Positions 1 through 6,986 are shown, numbered from the stretch's first letter. The stretch: 7,436 bases of DNA from Planctomycetota bacterium (GCA_027622795.1 JAQBZA010000151.1:1-7436); one strand, 5' to 3'. Notes: generated by a model not told the origin, from the sequence alone. Program-made: numbers and translations.

Positions 1-639
1 GCCGATGGCAGCCGTGTTGACGTGCTCGCGATGGAGCCCGACGAGCGGGCCCGGGCCGGCATCTTCCTCGCGTTCCAGAGGCCGATGGCGATTCCGGGCG
101 TGCGGGTGGCCGACTTCCTGCGCCACTGCGTGACCAACGTCCGCAACCCCGACCGCAAGGAGGGGGAGGAACTGATGCCGATGCGGGAATTCCGCAACGA
201 GCTCAAGGCCAAGATGGCCGAGCTTTCCATGGATCCCGATTTCGCCCGACGGTATGTCAACGACGGCTTCTCCGGGGGCGAGATGAAGCGGGCTGAAATC
301 CTGCAACTCGCCATGCTGAAGCCGACGTTTGCCATCCTCGACGAGACCGACAGTGGCCTCGATGCCGACGCCGTGCGGCTGGCGAGCGAAAGCATCGCAA
401 AAATTGGGGGTGCAGAGATGGGCATCCTCATCATCACCCATCATGAGCAACTGCTCGAGCACAACATTCCGCTCCAGACCCATGTCATGCTTGGCGGAAA
501 GATCGTGGAATCGGGTGGCCCCGAACTGGCGGCCGAACTCCACAAGAAGGGCTACGAGCGGATTCGCGCGGCCTACCCCGAGGCAGCCGCCGCCGAGAAG
601 GCGATGGAAGATACCCGCGCGGAATTGGCCGCGACCTGA
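1..639 (+). CDS. sufC: SufC, Fe-S cluster assembly ABC-type ATPase (5' truncated)
   Basis: SufC is the cytosolic ATPase of the SufBCD scaffold. It binds SufB and SufD, and its ATP-driven dimerisation opens the scaffold for cluster building. The reading frame is already open at base 1 and ends in TGA, giving 212 visible residues against about 250 for the family, so roughly the first 40 residues, including the Walker A loop, lie outside the window. Visible in order: the Q-loop region FLAFQRP (Q codon 76-78) followed by IPGV, the ABC signature SGGEMKR (271-291), Walker B plus D-loop FAILDETDSGLD (328-363), and the H-loop histidine in IITHH (439-441). The FLAFQ..xxIPGV and DETDSGLD wording is typical of SufC rather than of transport ATPases. 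The internal GTG/ATG codons near base 22 are not the true start. sufB follows after 27 bp, as expected for a suf operon. Confidence 0.96.
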   Translation, partial: ADGSRVDVLAMEPDERARAGIFLAFQRPMAIPGVRVADFLRHCVTNVRNPDRKEGEELMPMREFRNELKAKMAELSMDPDFARRYVNDGFSGGEMKRAEILQLAMLKPTFAILDETDSGLDADAVRLASESIAKIGGAEMGILIITHHEQLLEHNIPLQTHVMLGGKIVESGGPELAAELHKKGYERIRAAYPEAAAAEKAMEDTRAELAAT

Positions 640-654
640 CCAGACAAACCCACC

Positions 655-661
655 GAGGAGG
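655..661 (+). promoter_or_regulatory. Shine-Dalgarno site of sufB
   Basis: GAGGAGG lies 5 bases before the ATG of sufB, in the 27-bp gap after sufC. It is the only strong purine-rich ribosome binding site in the window. It fixes the sufB start at 667 and suggests that SufB is translated efficiently and independently of SufC. Confidence 0.75.
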
Positions 662-666
662 ACACC

Positions 667-2079
667 ATGGCCACCGGACTTGAAGAAACCACCGAACTCG
701 GTATCGGCGAGATCAACAAGTACGACTTCCGCACGGAGTCGACCGCTGTCTTCAAGGCCCGCAAAGGCCTCGATGCGGAGATCGTCGCGCAGATTTCGGA
801 GATGAAGAACGAGCCGGCCTGGATGCGTGACTTCCGCCTGAAGTCACTCGAGATCTTCGAAAGCAAGCCGATGCCCGAATGGGGCGGCCGCCTGGGCATC
901 AATTTCCAAGACATCTTTTATTACCTCAAGCCGACCGACAAGCAGGGCAAAACCTGGGACGAAGTTCCGGACTCGATCAAAGAAACCTTCGACCGCCTCG
1001 GCATCCCTGAGGCTGAACGAAAATTTCTCGCCGGAGTGAAGGCGCAATTTGAGAGCGAGGTGGTGTATGGGTCGCTGCAAGAGGATCTGTCGAAGAAGGG
1101 GGTGATCTTCACCGACACCGACACCGCCATTCGTGAGCATGCCGACCTGCTCCGCGAGTATTTCGGCACGGTGATCCCTCCCACCGACAACAAGTTTGCC
1201 GCTCTCAATTCTGCCGTCTGGTCGGGGGGCTCGTTCATCTACGTGCCCAAGGGGGTAAACATCGAGTTTCCGCTGCAGGCCTATTTCCGCATCAATGCGG
1301 AAAGCATGGGCCAGTTTGAGCGGACGCTGATCATCGTCGATGAGGGAGCCCACGTGCACTATGTCGAGGGCTGCACCGCCCCGATGTACTCCACGGAGAG
1401 CCTCCACTCGGCCGTGGTCGAAATCGTCGTCAAGAAGCACGGCCGCTGCCGCTACACCACGATCCAAAACTGGGCCAACAACATCTACAACCTCGTCACC
1501 AAGCGGGCGATGGCCTACGAGGGAGCCCTCATGGAGTGGATCGACGGCAACCTCGGCAGCCAACTCACGATGAAGTATCCGGCGGTCTATCTCATGGAGC
1601 CAGGGGCCCGCGGCGAGATCCTCTCGATCGCCTTCGCATCGGCCGGTCAGCATCAGGATGCCGGCGCGAAGATCGTCCATGCCGCCCCCCATACCAGCGG
1701 CCGGATCGTGTCGAAGAGCATCTCGAAGAATGGCGGCCGGGCCAGCTACCGGGGCCTCGTGAAGGTGGAGCCCGGGGCCATCAAGAGCAAGTCGAGCGTG
1801 GTCTGCGACGCCCTCATTCTCGACGACAAGAGCCGCAGTGACACCTACCCCTATATCGAGATCGAGGAGCAGGATGTCTCGATCGGCCATGAGGCCAGCG
1901 TGTCGAAGATCGGTGAGGAGCAGCTGTTTTATCTGATGAGCCGCGGCCTCACCGAAGCCGAGGCGAGCACGATGATCGTGGGTGGTTTCATCGAGCCGCT
2001 CGTCAAAGAGCTCCCGATGGAATACGCCGTCGAAATGAACAAGCTGATCCAGCTGCAGATGGAGGGCTCGGTGGGCTGA
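667..2079 (+). CDS. sufB: SufB, Fe-S cluster scaffold subunit
   Basis: This 470-residue protein is the beta-helical scaffold on which SufBCD assembles iron-sulfur clusters in the cytosol, taking sulfur from a cysteine desulfurase. Family landmarks are SGGSFIYVPKGV (187-198), VEGCTAP (234-240), IQNW (266-269), VTKRA (277-281), SKNGGRASYRG (353-363) and a C-terminal block ending MEGSVG. Aligned by eye with E. coli SufB from memory, R208, N210, C236, Q267, W269, K279, C380, H408 and E409 fall on residues I recall as important there (R226, N228, C254, Q285, W287, K303, C405, H433, E434). The residue before HEA is Gly rather than the Glu of E. coli, and the wording around it (SDTYPYIEI, LFYLMSRGL, FIEP) resembles the actinobacterial/Gram-positive type of SufB. 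Length is normal and a strong ribosome binding site precedes the ATG. It lies between sufC and sufD. Confidence 0.98.
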   Translation: MATGLEETTELGIGEINKYDFRTESTAVFKARKGLDAEIVAQISEMKNEPAWMRDFRLKSLEIFESKPMPEWGGRLGINFQDIFYYLKPTDKQGKTWDEVPDSIKETFDRLGIPEAERKFLAGVKAQFESEVVYGSLQEDLSKKGVIFTDTDTAIREHADLLREYFGTVIPPTDNKFAALNSAVWSGGSFIYVPKGVNIEFPLQAYFRINAESMGQFERTLIIVDEGAHVHYVEGCTAPMYSTESLHSAVVEIVVKKHGRCRYTTIQNWANNIYNLVTKRAMAYEGALMEWIDGNLGSQLTMKYPAVYLMEPGARGEILSIAFASAGQHQDAGAKIVHAAPHTSGRIVSKSISKNGGRASYRGLVKVEPGAIKSKSSVVCDALILDDKSRSDTYPYIEIEEQDVSIGHEASVSKIGEEQLFYLMSRGLTEAEASTMIVGGFIEPLVKELPMEYAVEMNKLIQLQMEGSVG

Positions 2080-2100
2080 TTTGCCCGCGTCACCGACACG

Positions 2101-3444
2101 ATGACCACTGCCACTGCTCCCCTCGTCCCCACCGGCGGCTTCGACCACGACGCCTTCGAGAGCCTCCTCGCCTCCCAGTCGCTCCCCGAGTGGGCGATCG
2201 AGAAGCGTCGGGCCGCCTTCGTCGCGGCAGAGCGGCTCCCTCTGCCCGACCGCCGCAGCGAACACTGGATGCGGACCGACCTGCGGCTCTTTAAGCCGGC
2301 AGCCTGGGGGCTGCGTCCGGCAGGGTCGGCTGCCAGTGTCTCGACTGGTCTGCTTGCCGACGCGATCATGAACTCGCCCGAAGGCGGCCTGGCCGGGCGG
2401 CTCGTAGCGCTCGATGGGCATGTTGTCCGCGAGGATCTCGATCCAGCCGTTGCCGCGAAGGGAGTGCTCTTCGGATCGGCGGAGCGGCTGCTCGCGGAGC
2501 ATGGCGACGTGTTTGCCGAGCACTGGTTTTCCGCCATCGATTCGGCCAGCGACTGGTTTGCCGCAATCCATGGTGCCTTTCACCGGGCCAGCGCCGTCGT
2601 GTATGTGCCCCCCGGTGTGCGGATCACCGAGCCGCTCTCTGTGATGGCGGCGATCACCGAAGGCGGCGTCGATACCTCGCACGTACTGGTCGTGGTGGCC
2701 GAGGGCGCCGAGGCCACGATCCTCACCGAGACATCGGGGGGTGGTGGGACCGGCACAGCGGGCGGCTTCCATTGCGGTGGCACGGAAATCATCGTCGGCC
2801 GAGGCGGCTTCCTGCGGATGGTCAATCTGCAGAATTGGAACACGGGGGTTTGGCATGTCGCTCGACAGAAGGCGGTTGTCCACGAGTCGGGCCGCCTGCA
2901 GTGGACGCTTGGGGCCCTCGGCAGCCGGCTCTCGCAGGTGGCCCAGGATGTGGCACTGGTCGGCCGTCATGCCGATGCTCAGGTCAACGGTGTGATGTTT
3001 ACCGAAGGACGGCAGCACCTTGTCTACAATACGCTTCAGCACCACGAGGCCCCCTCGTGCAAGAGTGACCTGCTCTATAAGGGCGCCCTCCAGGATCGGT
3101 CGCGGCTCGTCTGGCGGGGCATGATCAAGGTCGACAAGGCCGCCCAGAAGACCGACGGCTATCAGCGCAACGACACGCTGATGCTCTCCAACGAATCGCG
3201 GGCCGACTCGATCCCCGGCCTCGAGATCGAGGCTGACGACGTGCGGTGTACGCATGGCGCCACCAGCGGCCGCGTCGACCGGGAGCAGATTTTCTACGCC
3301 CAGTCACGGGGCCTGACGGCCGACGAAGCGGCCCGGCTCGTGGTCGCCGGTTTCTTCCAGCAGATTTTCGACCGCATTACGATCCCACCGGTTCGCGAGG
3401 CGCTCGCCCAGGCCGTCGGCAGCCGTATCCGCCGCGTCTCGTAG
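2101..3444 (+). CDS. sufD: SufD, Fe-S cluster scaffold partner of SufB
   Basis: This 447-residue paralogue of SufB forms the SufB-SufD heterodimer that binds two SufC subunits and supports iron entry and cluster assembly. Recognisable parts are the N-terminal helical region with LPDRRSEHWMRTDLR (about residues 49-63), VVYVPPGVRITEPL (166-179), the beta-helix segment with LQNWN and QWTLGALGSRLSQ, YKGALQDRSRLVWRGMIKV, and the C-terminal block LEIEADDVRCTHGAT followed by EQIFYAQSRGL. H385 in CTHGAT corresponds to the essential His360 of E. coli SufD. The ATG at 2101 is the first possible start after the in-frame stop of sufB (21-bp gap). No clear Shine-Dalgarno precedes it, so translation may depend on ribosomes finishing sufB. 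The first ~100 residues are less conserved, as is usual for SufD. Nothing suggests that the gene is damaged. Confidence 0.96.
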   Translation: MTTATAPLVPTGGFDHDAFESLLASQSLPEWAIEKRRAAFVAAERLPLPDRRSEHWMRTDLRLFKPAAWGLRPAGSAASVSTGLLADAIMNSPEGGLAGRLVALDGHVVREDLDPAVAAKGVLFGSAERLLAEHGDVFAEHWFSAIDSASDWFAAIHGAFHRASAVVYVPPGVRITEPLSVMAAITEGGVDTSHVLVVVAEGAEATILTETSGGGGTGTAGGFHCGGTEIIVGRGGFLRMVNLQNWNTGVWHVARQKAVVHESGRLQWTLGALGSRLSQVAQDVALVGRHADAQVNGVMFTEGRQHLVYNTLQHHEAPSCKSDLLYKGALQDRSRLVWRGMIKVDKAAQKTDGYQRNDTLMLSNESRADSIPGLEIEADDVRCTHGATSGRVDREQIFYAQSRGLTADEAARLVVAGFFQQIFDRITIPPVREALAQAVGSRIRRVS

Positions 3445-3458
3445 GATCCTCTCCCCTC

Positions 3459-4217
3459 ATGCCTGAATTCGTTCGCGTTGCCGCAATCGGTGAGATCCCC
3501 GATCCGGGCAAGACACTCGTCGAGGTTGATGGCGAAATGATCGCCCTCTTCCATGCCGACGGCCAGTTTTACGCCATTGACGATGTGTGTACGCACGATG
3601 GCGGCCCGCTGGCCGACGGCGAATTGCGGAACCACACGATCGCCTGCCCCCGCCACGGTGCGAAGTTCGACATCCGCACCGGCGCAGCACTGACGATGCC
3701 TGCCGTGCGGCCCACAAGGGCCCACGATGTGAAAGTCGAAGATGGCGGTGTCTGGGTGCGGTTGCGGAGTGACGTCTCCTCCACCGGCCCTGCCGCCCAT
3801 GCCACGGCCTCTGCGCCGGTGAGCGCGGCTGCTCCGGCGGCGGCGGCCGCTCCTACCAGCCAGCCGCAGCCATTGTCGACGGCTGTTCCATCTGGCGCGC
3901 TCTGCGAAGACTCGATCCGCGAGATGCTCAAAGAGGTCAAGGATCCGGAACTCTTCGTCAACATTGTCGATCTGGGGCTCGTGTACGGGGTCACGCTCGA
4001 GCCGGCTGCCGATGCCCCCGGCAGGCAGAAGATCGGGATCGACATGACGATGACGAGCCCGGCCTGCCCCGCCGGCCCGCAGATGATTGGCGACACCAAA
4101 CGCGTGCTCGGGGCGCACCCCGACGTGGAGGCGGTGGAGGTGCGGATCGTCATGGATCCACCGTGGACGCCCGACAAGATGACCGAGGCGGCACGGGATC
4201 AATTAGGCATTTTCTGA
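3459..4217 (+). CDS. Rieske [2Fe-2S] domain fused to SufT/MIP18-like (DUF59) domain
   Basis: This 252-residue protein has two domains. Residues 1-102 are a small soluble Rieske ferredoxin: the cluster motif C-x-H-x16-C-x2-H is complete (C44, H46, C63, H66), within VCTHDGGPL and CPRHGAKFD. Residues ~105-145 form an Ala/Pro-rich low-complexity linker. Residues 146-252 are a DUF59/MIP18 domain with KDPELFVNIVDLGLVY (161-176), MTMTSPACPAGP with its conserved cysteine C203 (196-207), and DPPWTPDKMTEAAR near the C-terminus. DUF59 proteins such as SufT help to mature or deliver Fe-S clusters, so this is probably an accessory or carrier protein of the adjacent SUF scaffold, with the Rieske domain as electron donor, sensor or client; that role is inferred. 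The open frame extends upstream inside sufD, but the Rieske fold begins right after the ATG at 3459, 14 bp past the sufD stop. There is no signal peptide or membrane segment. Confidence 0.92.
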   Translation: MPEFVRVAAIGEIPDPGKTLVEVDGEMIALFHADGQFYAIDDVCTHDGGPLADGELRNHTIACPRHGAKFDIRTGAALTMPAVRPTRAHDVKVEDGGVWVRLRSDVSSTGPAAHATASAPVSAAAPAAAAAPTSQPQPLSTAVPSGALCEDSIREMLKEVKDPELFVNIVDLGLVYGVTLEPAADAPGRQKIGIDMTMTSPACPAGPQMIGDTKRVLGAHPDVEAVEVRIVMDPPWTPDKMTEAARDQLGIF

Positions 4218-4230
4218 GCGCAGACTCATT

Positions 4231-5220
4231 TTGAAACTGCTCCTCTACGAGTGGTGCTGTTCGGGAGGGTTGACGAGGCAGCCGGCGGGATCGGATTTGA
4301 AGGGGCTGCTTGCCGAGGGGCGGATGATGCTCGAGGCGGTCGCGGCTGACGCAGCGCGCGATGGTTCGCTCGAGGTGACGGTGCTCGTCGACGAGGATCA
4401 CGAGATCAGGCTGCCGAGCGGTGTGTGCCGGCAGTTCGTGCCGCAACGGCATGAACTCGAGGCGCTGACAGCTGCCGCCGCCCGCGTTGACTGGACGCTG
4501 CTCATTGCGCCCGAGACCGGTGGTATTCTTGTCGATCGCGTCGCCCGCGTGCGGGCGGCCGGGGGGGCGGTCCTTGCTCCAAACGCTGCATTTCTCACCA
4601 TCGCCGCCGACAAGCAGGCCACCATCGACGCGCTCGCCGCGAGCGGCGTGCCCGTGCCGGCCGGGCGTTCCCTCGCCGCCGGTGAGCCTGCTCCGGCCGG
4701 TTTTCATCTGCCGGCTATCCGCAAGGCTCGAGCGAGCGCTGGCTGCGATGGGCTGGAGATCATCCACACACGCGACGTTTTTTCCGCTTCGACAACCGCC
4801 ACGCGGCTGGAAGCCCTCGTGCCCGGTTCGCCGGTGGGCGTGTCGTGTCTCTGCGGGGGCGGCGACCCCGAGATCCTGCCGCCGCTGCGACAACGATTCT
4901 CCGCCGGCGACCGGCCGCACTATCGCGGCAGCGAGCCGCTTTCCGATCGGTCGGTGGCCGCCCGAGCGACGGCCCTGGCACGACGGGCCGTGGCTGCAGT
5001 CGAGCGGGCGTCCGGCGGTGCATCGGCCGTGGGATGGGTGGGTGTCGACATGCTGCTCGGCGATCGGCACGATGGCCGGGATGACCGCGTGCTCGAAGTC
5101 AATCCACGACTCACGACGTCGTTCGTCGTGCAGGCCAGCATGGCATCCACGAGCCTCGTGCGGTCGCTGATTGACCGAGCTGTCGCCTCCCGTGATCACG
5201 CGTCCTCTGCCTTCCGCTGA
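4231..5220 (+). CDS. mfnD: ATP-grasp ligase, MfnD-like (tyramine/tyrosine-glutamate ligase)
   Basis: This 329-residue ATP-grasp enzyme resembles MfnD of methanofuran synthesis, which joins glutamate to tyramine through its gamma-carboxyl using ATP. The N-terminal KLLLYEW..SGGL matches the glycine-rich start of that family. ADK (126-128) starts the middle region, IRKARASAGCDG with K165 looks like the ATP-binding lysine and loop, LEALVPG (193-199) is the hinge before the adenine site, and the C-terminal part has GVDMLL (D273) and LEVNPRLTTSF (E289, N291, R293), the ATP-grasp metal and phosphate site. The start is TTG; no ATG or GTG is available before the conserved first strand. The gene begins 13 bp after the Rieske-SufT gene and overlaps the next gene. 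The assignment rests mainly on the two MfnF- and MfnE-like genes beside it; alone it would be called a COG1821-type ATP-grasp protein. In Methylobacterium the cofactor contains tyrosine, so the true substrate here is open. Confidence 0.85.
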   Translation: MKLLLYEWCCSGGLTRQPAGSDLKGLLAEGRMMLEAVAADAARDGSLEVTVLVDEDHEIRLPSGVCRQFVPQRHELEALTAAAARVDWTLLIAPETGGILVDRVARVRAAGGAVLAPNAAFLTIAADKQATIDALAASGVPVPAGRSLAAGEPAPAGFHLPAIRKARASAGCDGLEIIHTRDVFSASTTATRLEALVPGSPVGVSCLCGGGDPEILPPLRQRFSAGDRPHYRGSEPLSDRSVAARATALARRAVAAVERASGGASAVGWVGVDMLLGDRHDGRDDRVLEVNPRLTTSFVVQASMASTSLVRSLIDRAVASRDHASSAFR

Positions 5221-6220
5221 TCTCGTCGCGCTCGATATCGGAGGAGCCAACATCAAGGCGGCCGATGGCCGCGGCTGGACCCACAGCGAACCGTTTGCCA
5301 TGTGGCGCGACTGGCAGCGACTCTCCGCAGTGCTGGCGCGGTTGATCACCGGATCGCCAGGCCGCATCGTCGCCACGATGACCGGTGAGATCGCCGACTG
5401 CTTCCCGTCGCGGCGGGCCGGCGTCGACCATATCGTGGCCGCGCTCTCGACAGCCGCCAGCGGGAGTCCTGTCGGCATCTACGCCACCGACGGTCGCATC
5501 GTGTCGCCCGCGGAGGCGATCGCGAATCCGCTCGCTGTCGCCGCGTCCAACTGGCATGCCGTCGCCCGGCTGGCGGCCACGCTGGCGCCGACTCCCCGCA
5601 CGGTGCTCATCGATATCGGCTCGACGACGGTCGACATGATCCCGATTCAGGATGGCCGACTAGCTCCACTGGCGACCGACGATGTGGGCCGCATGACCTC
5701 CGGGGAACTCGTCTACACCGGCGTCGAGCGGACTCCGGTGGCGGCGTTGGTCCGCAGCCTGCCTCACCGTGGGATCCACCGCCCGGTGGCGAGCGAACTC
5801 TTCGCGCGATCCCAAGATGCCTGGCTCATCCTCGGCGAGCTGCCCGAAGATCCTGCCTGCACCGACACGGCCGACGGTGGCCCCGCTACACGGGATGCCG
5901 CCCGCGTTCGGCTGGCCCGAATGATGCTGCTCGATCCAGAAAGCTTCAGCATGGGGGACGCCCGGGCCGCAGCCGAGTGGATTGCCACGGCGCAGACCCG
6001 TCAGATCGGCCGGGCCATGCGGAGCCTCGCGAGGGGAACGGGCTGGCATCCCACTGGCAGCGTCATCTCCGGACACGGCCGTCACCTCGCCGACAGAATC
6101 CTTGCCAGAATGCCTCACGCTCTGCTTACAATCCGCTTGCAGGATCATTTTTCTCCTACCGTGTCGAGAGTCGCGCCAGCGTATGCATTGGCACTCATCG
6201 CCCGGGGGGTCCTTTCATGA
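5171..6220 (+). CDS. mfnF: MfnF-like hydantoinase/oxoprolinase-family protein, methanofuran synthesis
   Basis: MfnF condenses the furan diphosphate made by MfnE with gamma-glutamyl-tyramine made by MfnD, forming the aryl ether core of methanofuran. The fold is the actin-like ATPase fold of the hydantoinase/oxoprolinase family. Numbered from the TTG: LDIGGANIKAA (21-31), the first phosphate-type loop; MTGEIADCF (70-78) and GVDHI; VLIDIGSTTVDMIPI (145-159), the second loop; GELVYTGVERTPV (178-190), the strongest MfnF signature; SELFA (208-212), TADG (233-236) and RLAR (247-250); and a C-terminal SGHG motif. At 349 residues it is about family length. The start is uncertain: TTG at 5171 (50-bp overlap with mfnD) or GTG at 5192 (29-bp overlap, N-terminus closer to LDIGG). 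Neither has a ribosome binding site, so translation is probably coupled to mfnD. Archaeal homologues are the well-studied ones; related proteins occur in tetrahydromethanopterin-using bacteria. Confidence 0.88.
   Translation: MTELSPPVITRPLPSADLVALDIGGANIKAADGRGWTHSEPFAMWRDWQRLSAVLARLITGSPGRIVATMTGEIADCFPSRRAGVDHIVAALSTAASGSPVGIYATDGRIVSPAEAIANPLAVAASNWHAVARLAATLAPTPRTVLIDIGSTTVDMIPIQDGRLAPLATDDVGRMTSGELVYTGVERTPVAALVRSLPHRGIHRPVASELFARSQDAWLILGELPEDPACTDTADGGPATRDAARVRLARMMLLDPESFSMGDARAAAEWIATAQTRQIGRAMRSLARGTGWHPTGSVISGHGRHLADRILARMPHALLTIRLQDHFSPTVSRVAPAYALALIARGVLS
6204..6209 (+). promoter_or_regulatory. Probable ribosome binding site of mfnE
   Basis: A run of six G lies 7 bases before the ATG at 6217, inside the end of mfnF. 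It is a plausible but imperfect Shine-Dalgarno match. Together with the ATGA stop/start overlap it supports 6217 as the start. Confidence 0.4.
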
Positions 6221-6819
6221 CAAAAAAATGGGTGCGGGGCTGCATTCGCCCGTCCGCCGAAAGCAGCGACCATGAGACGCTTGTCCTAAAAATCGGCGGA
6301 AGCCTTCTCTCGTGGCCCGATTGGCCGTGGCTCCTTGATCGCCTGCTCACAGGAATGGGCGATGTTCCGCTCGCGATCGTCGTCGGCGGCGGTGCCGTCG
6401 TCGATGGTCTTCGACAGATCGATTCGGCCGCTCCGCAGCCAGCCAAGCTGATGCACGATCTCGCTCTCGACTGCATGCACACACTCGCCCAACTGGTCTC
6501 AAAAAGCACCGGGCTGCCCCTCTCCGCAAATCCCGCCCTTACCGGAGCGGCATGTGTGCTCGATGCGCCCACCTGGATGCTCACCCAACCGGCAGCCGCC
6601 AGCCTCCCCGCCAGTTGGGATGTCACCAGCGACTCCATCGCCGCCCGGCTGGCGAGTGACTATTCGGCCGCCTTGATGCTCGCCAAGTCGACGCCACCGC
6701 CCGTGACGTGGCATGGGCAGAGCCTCGAACCGCTCGCCACAGCCGGCTGGGTCGATCGCTGTTTCCCCGCCGTCGCCGACGACCTCCAAACAATTCTGTG
6801 GACAGCCCCAACAGGCTGA
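6217..6819 (+). CDS. mfnE: MfnE-like amino-acid-kinase-family enzyme, furan phosphate kinase
   Basis: MfnE phosphorylates [5-(aminomethyl)furan-3-yl]methyl phosphate with ATP to the diphosphate that MfnF uses. This 200-residue protein has the amino acid kinase fold: LVLKIGGSLL (22-31) with K25, IVVGGGAVVDGLRQID (54-69), and SWDVTSDSIAARLA (133-146), which is typical of the archaeal aspartokinase-related subgroup (COG2054) containing MfnE. GWVDRCFP (177-184) lies near the C-terminus. It is somewhat shorter than aspartokinases and lacks an ACT domain, as expected for this subgroup. The open frame continues far upstream inside mfnF, but homology starts only after 6217, where ATG overlaps the mfnF stop as ATGA. 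This 4-bp overlap indicates translational coupling. It is the last gene of the plus-strand series. A kinase of another small molecule is possible, but the neighbourhood makes MfnE much the best reading. Confidence 0.86.
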   Translation: MTKKWVRGCIRPSAESSDHETLVLKIGGSLLSWPDWPWLLDRLLTGMGDVPLAIVVGGGAVVDGLRQIDSAAPQPAKLMHDLALDCMHTLAQLVSKSTGLPLSANPALTGAACVLDAPTWMLTQPAAASLPASWDVTSDSIAARLASDYSAALMLAKSTPPPVTWHGQSLEPLATAGWVDRCFPAVADDLQTILWTAPTG

Positions 6820-6986
6820 CCACATGAACTGAATTCTGATAGCTGTAGCAAGCATCTGAAAAAACTGACACGGATAGGCGAGGGGGTCGGCGAACGCTCG
6901 ACGAGCCTTGGGCGTATCCTCGCCCGGTGAGGAGACTTTTGCCGCCCCCAAGCCGGCGACACAAGTGAGCCGGGGCGTTCGAGCCG
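6820..6986. other. Convergent intergenic region, no clear terminator
   Basis: These 167 bp separate the stops of mfnE (plus) and the minus-strand gene. The first ~50 bp are richer in A/T than the rest of the window. Two small structures are visible: a 5-bp hairpin GGGCG/CGCCC at 6910-6925, and a bulged 6-bp hairpin at 6886-6902 that on the minus strand precedes a six-T run (6864-6859), but 21 bp away. Neither is a standard intrinsic terminator, so termination may be Rho-dependent or use a form I do not recognise. No open frame here is supported. Confidence 0.5.

Noticed and set aside
1888..1896. Gly in place of the Glu before HEA in SufB (position 407)
   Set aside because: At first it looked like loss of a functional residue, but actinobacterial SufB proteins also read GHEA at this site as far as I recall, so it is probably normal for this subtype.
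844..3255. An 803-codon open frame on the minus strand, antisense to sufB and sufD
   Set aside because: It lies opposite two certain genes. Its translation is rich in His, Arg, Asp and Gly with no recognisable domain, as expected from the complement of GC-rich codons. Length alone is not evidence here.
3246..3458. N-terminal extension of the Rieske-SufT frame into sufD
   Set aside because: The frame is open, but the residues are Arg/Pro-rich and out of frame with sufD. Homology begins at the ATG at 3459.
3294..4202. A 302-codon minus-strand open frame opposite the Rieske-SufT gene
   Set aside because: A shadow of the coding strand; the plus strand carries complete Rieske and DUF59 motifs.
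4150..5478. A 442-codon minus-strand open frame opposite mfnD and the start of mfnF
   Set aside because: Low-complexity Arg/Ser/Pro/His composition, no motif, and it spans the boundary between two well-supported genes on the other strand.
5977..6216. N-terminal extension of the mfnE frame into mfnF
   Set aside because: No kinase homology there. The ATGA overlap at 6217 and the G-rich ribosome binding site give a better start.
6886..6925. Possible intrinsic terminators between mfnE and the minus-strand gene
   Set aside because: The stems are only 5-6 bp, one is bulged, and the nearest T-run is 12-21 bp away, too far for a standard terminator.
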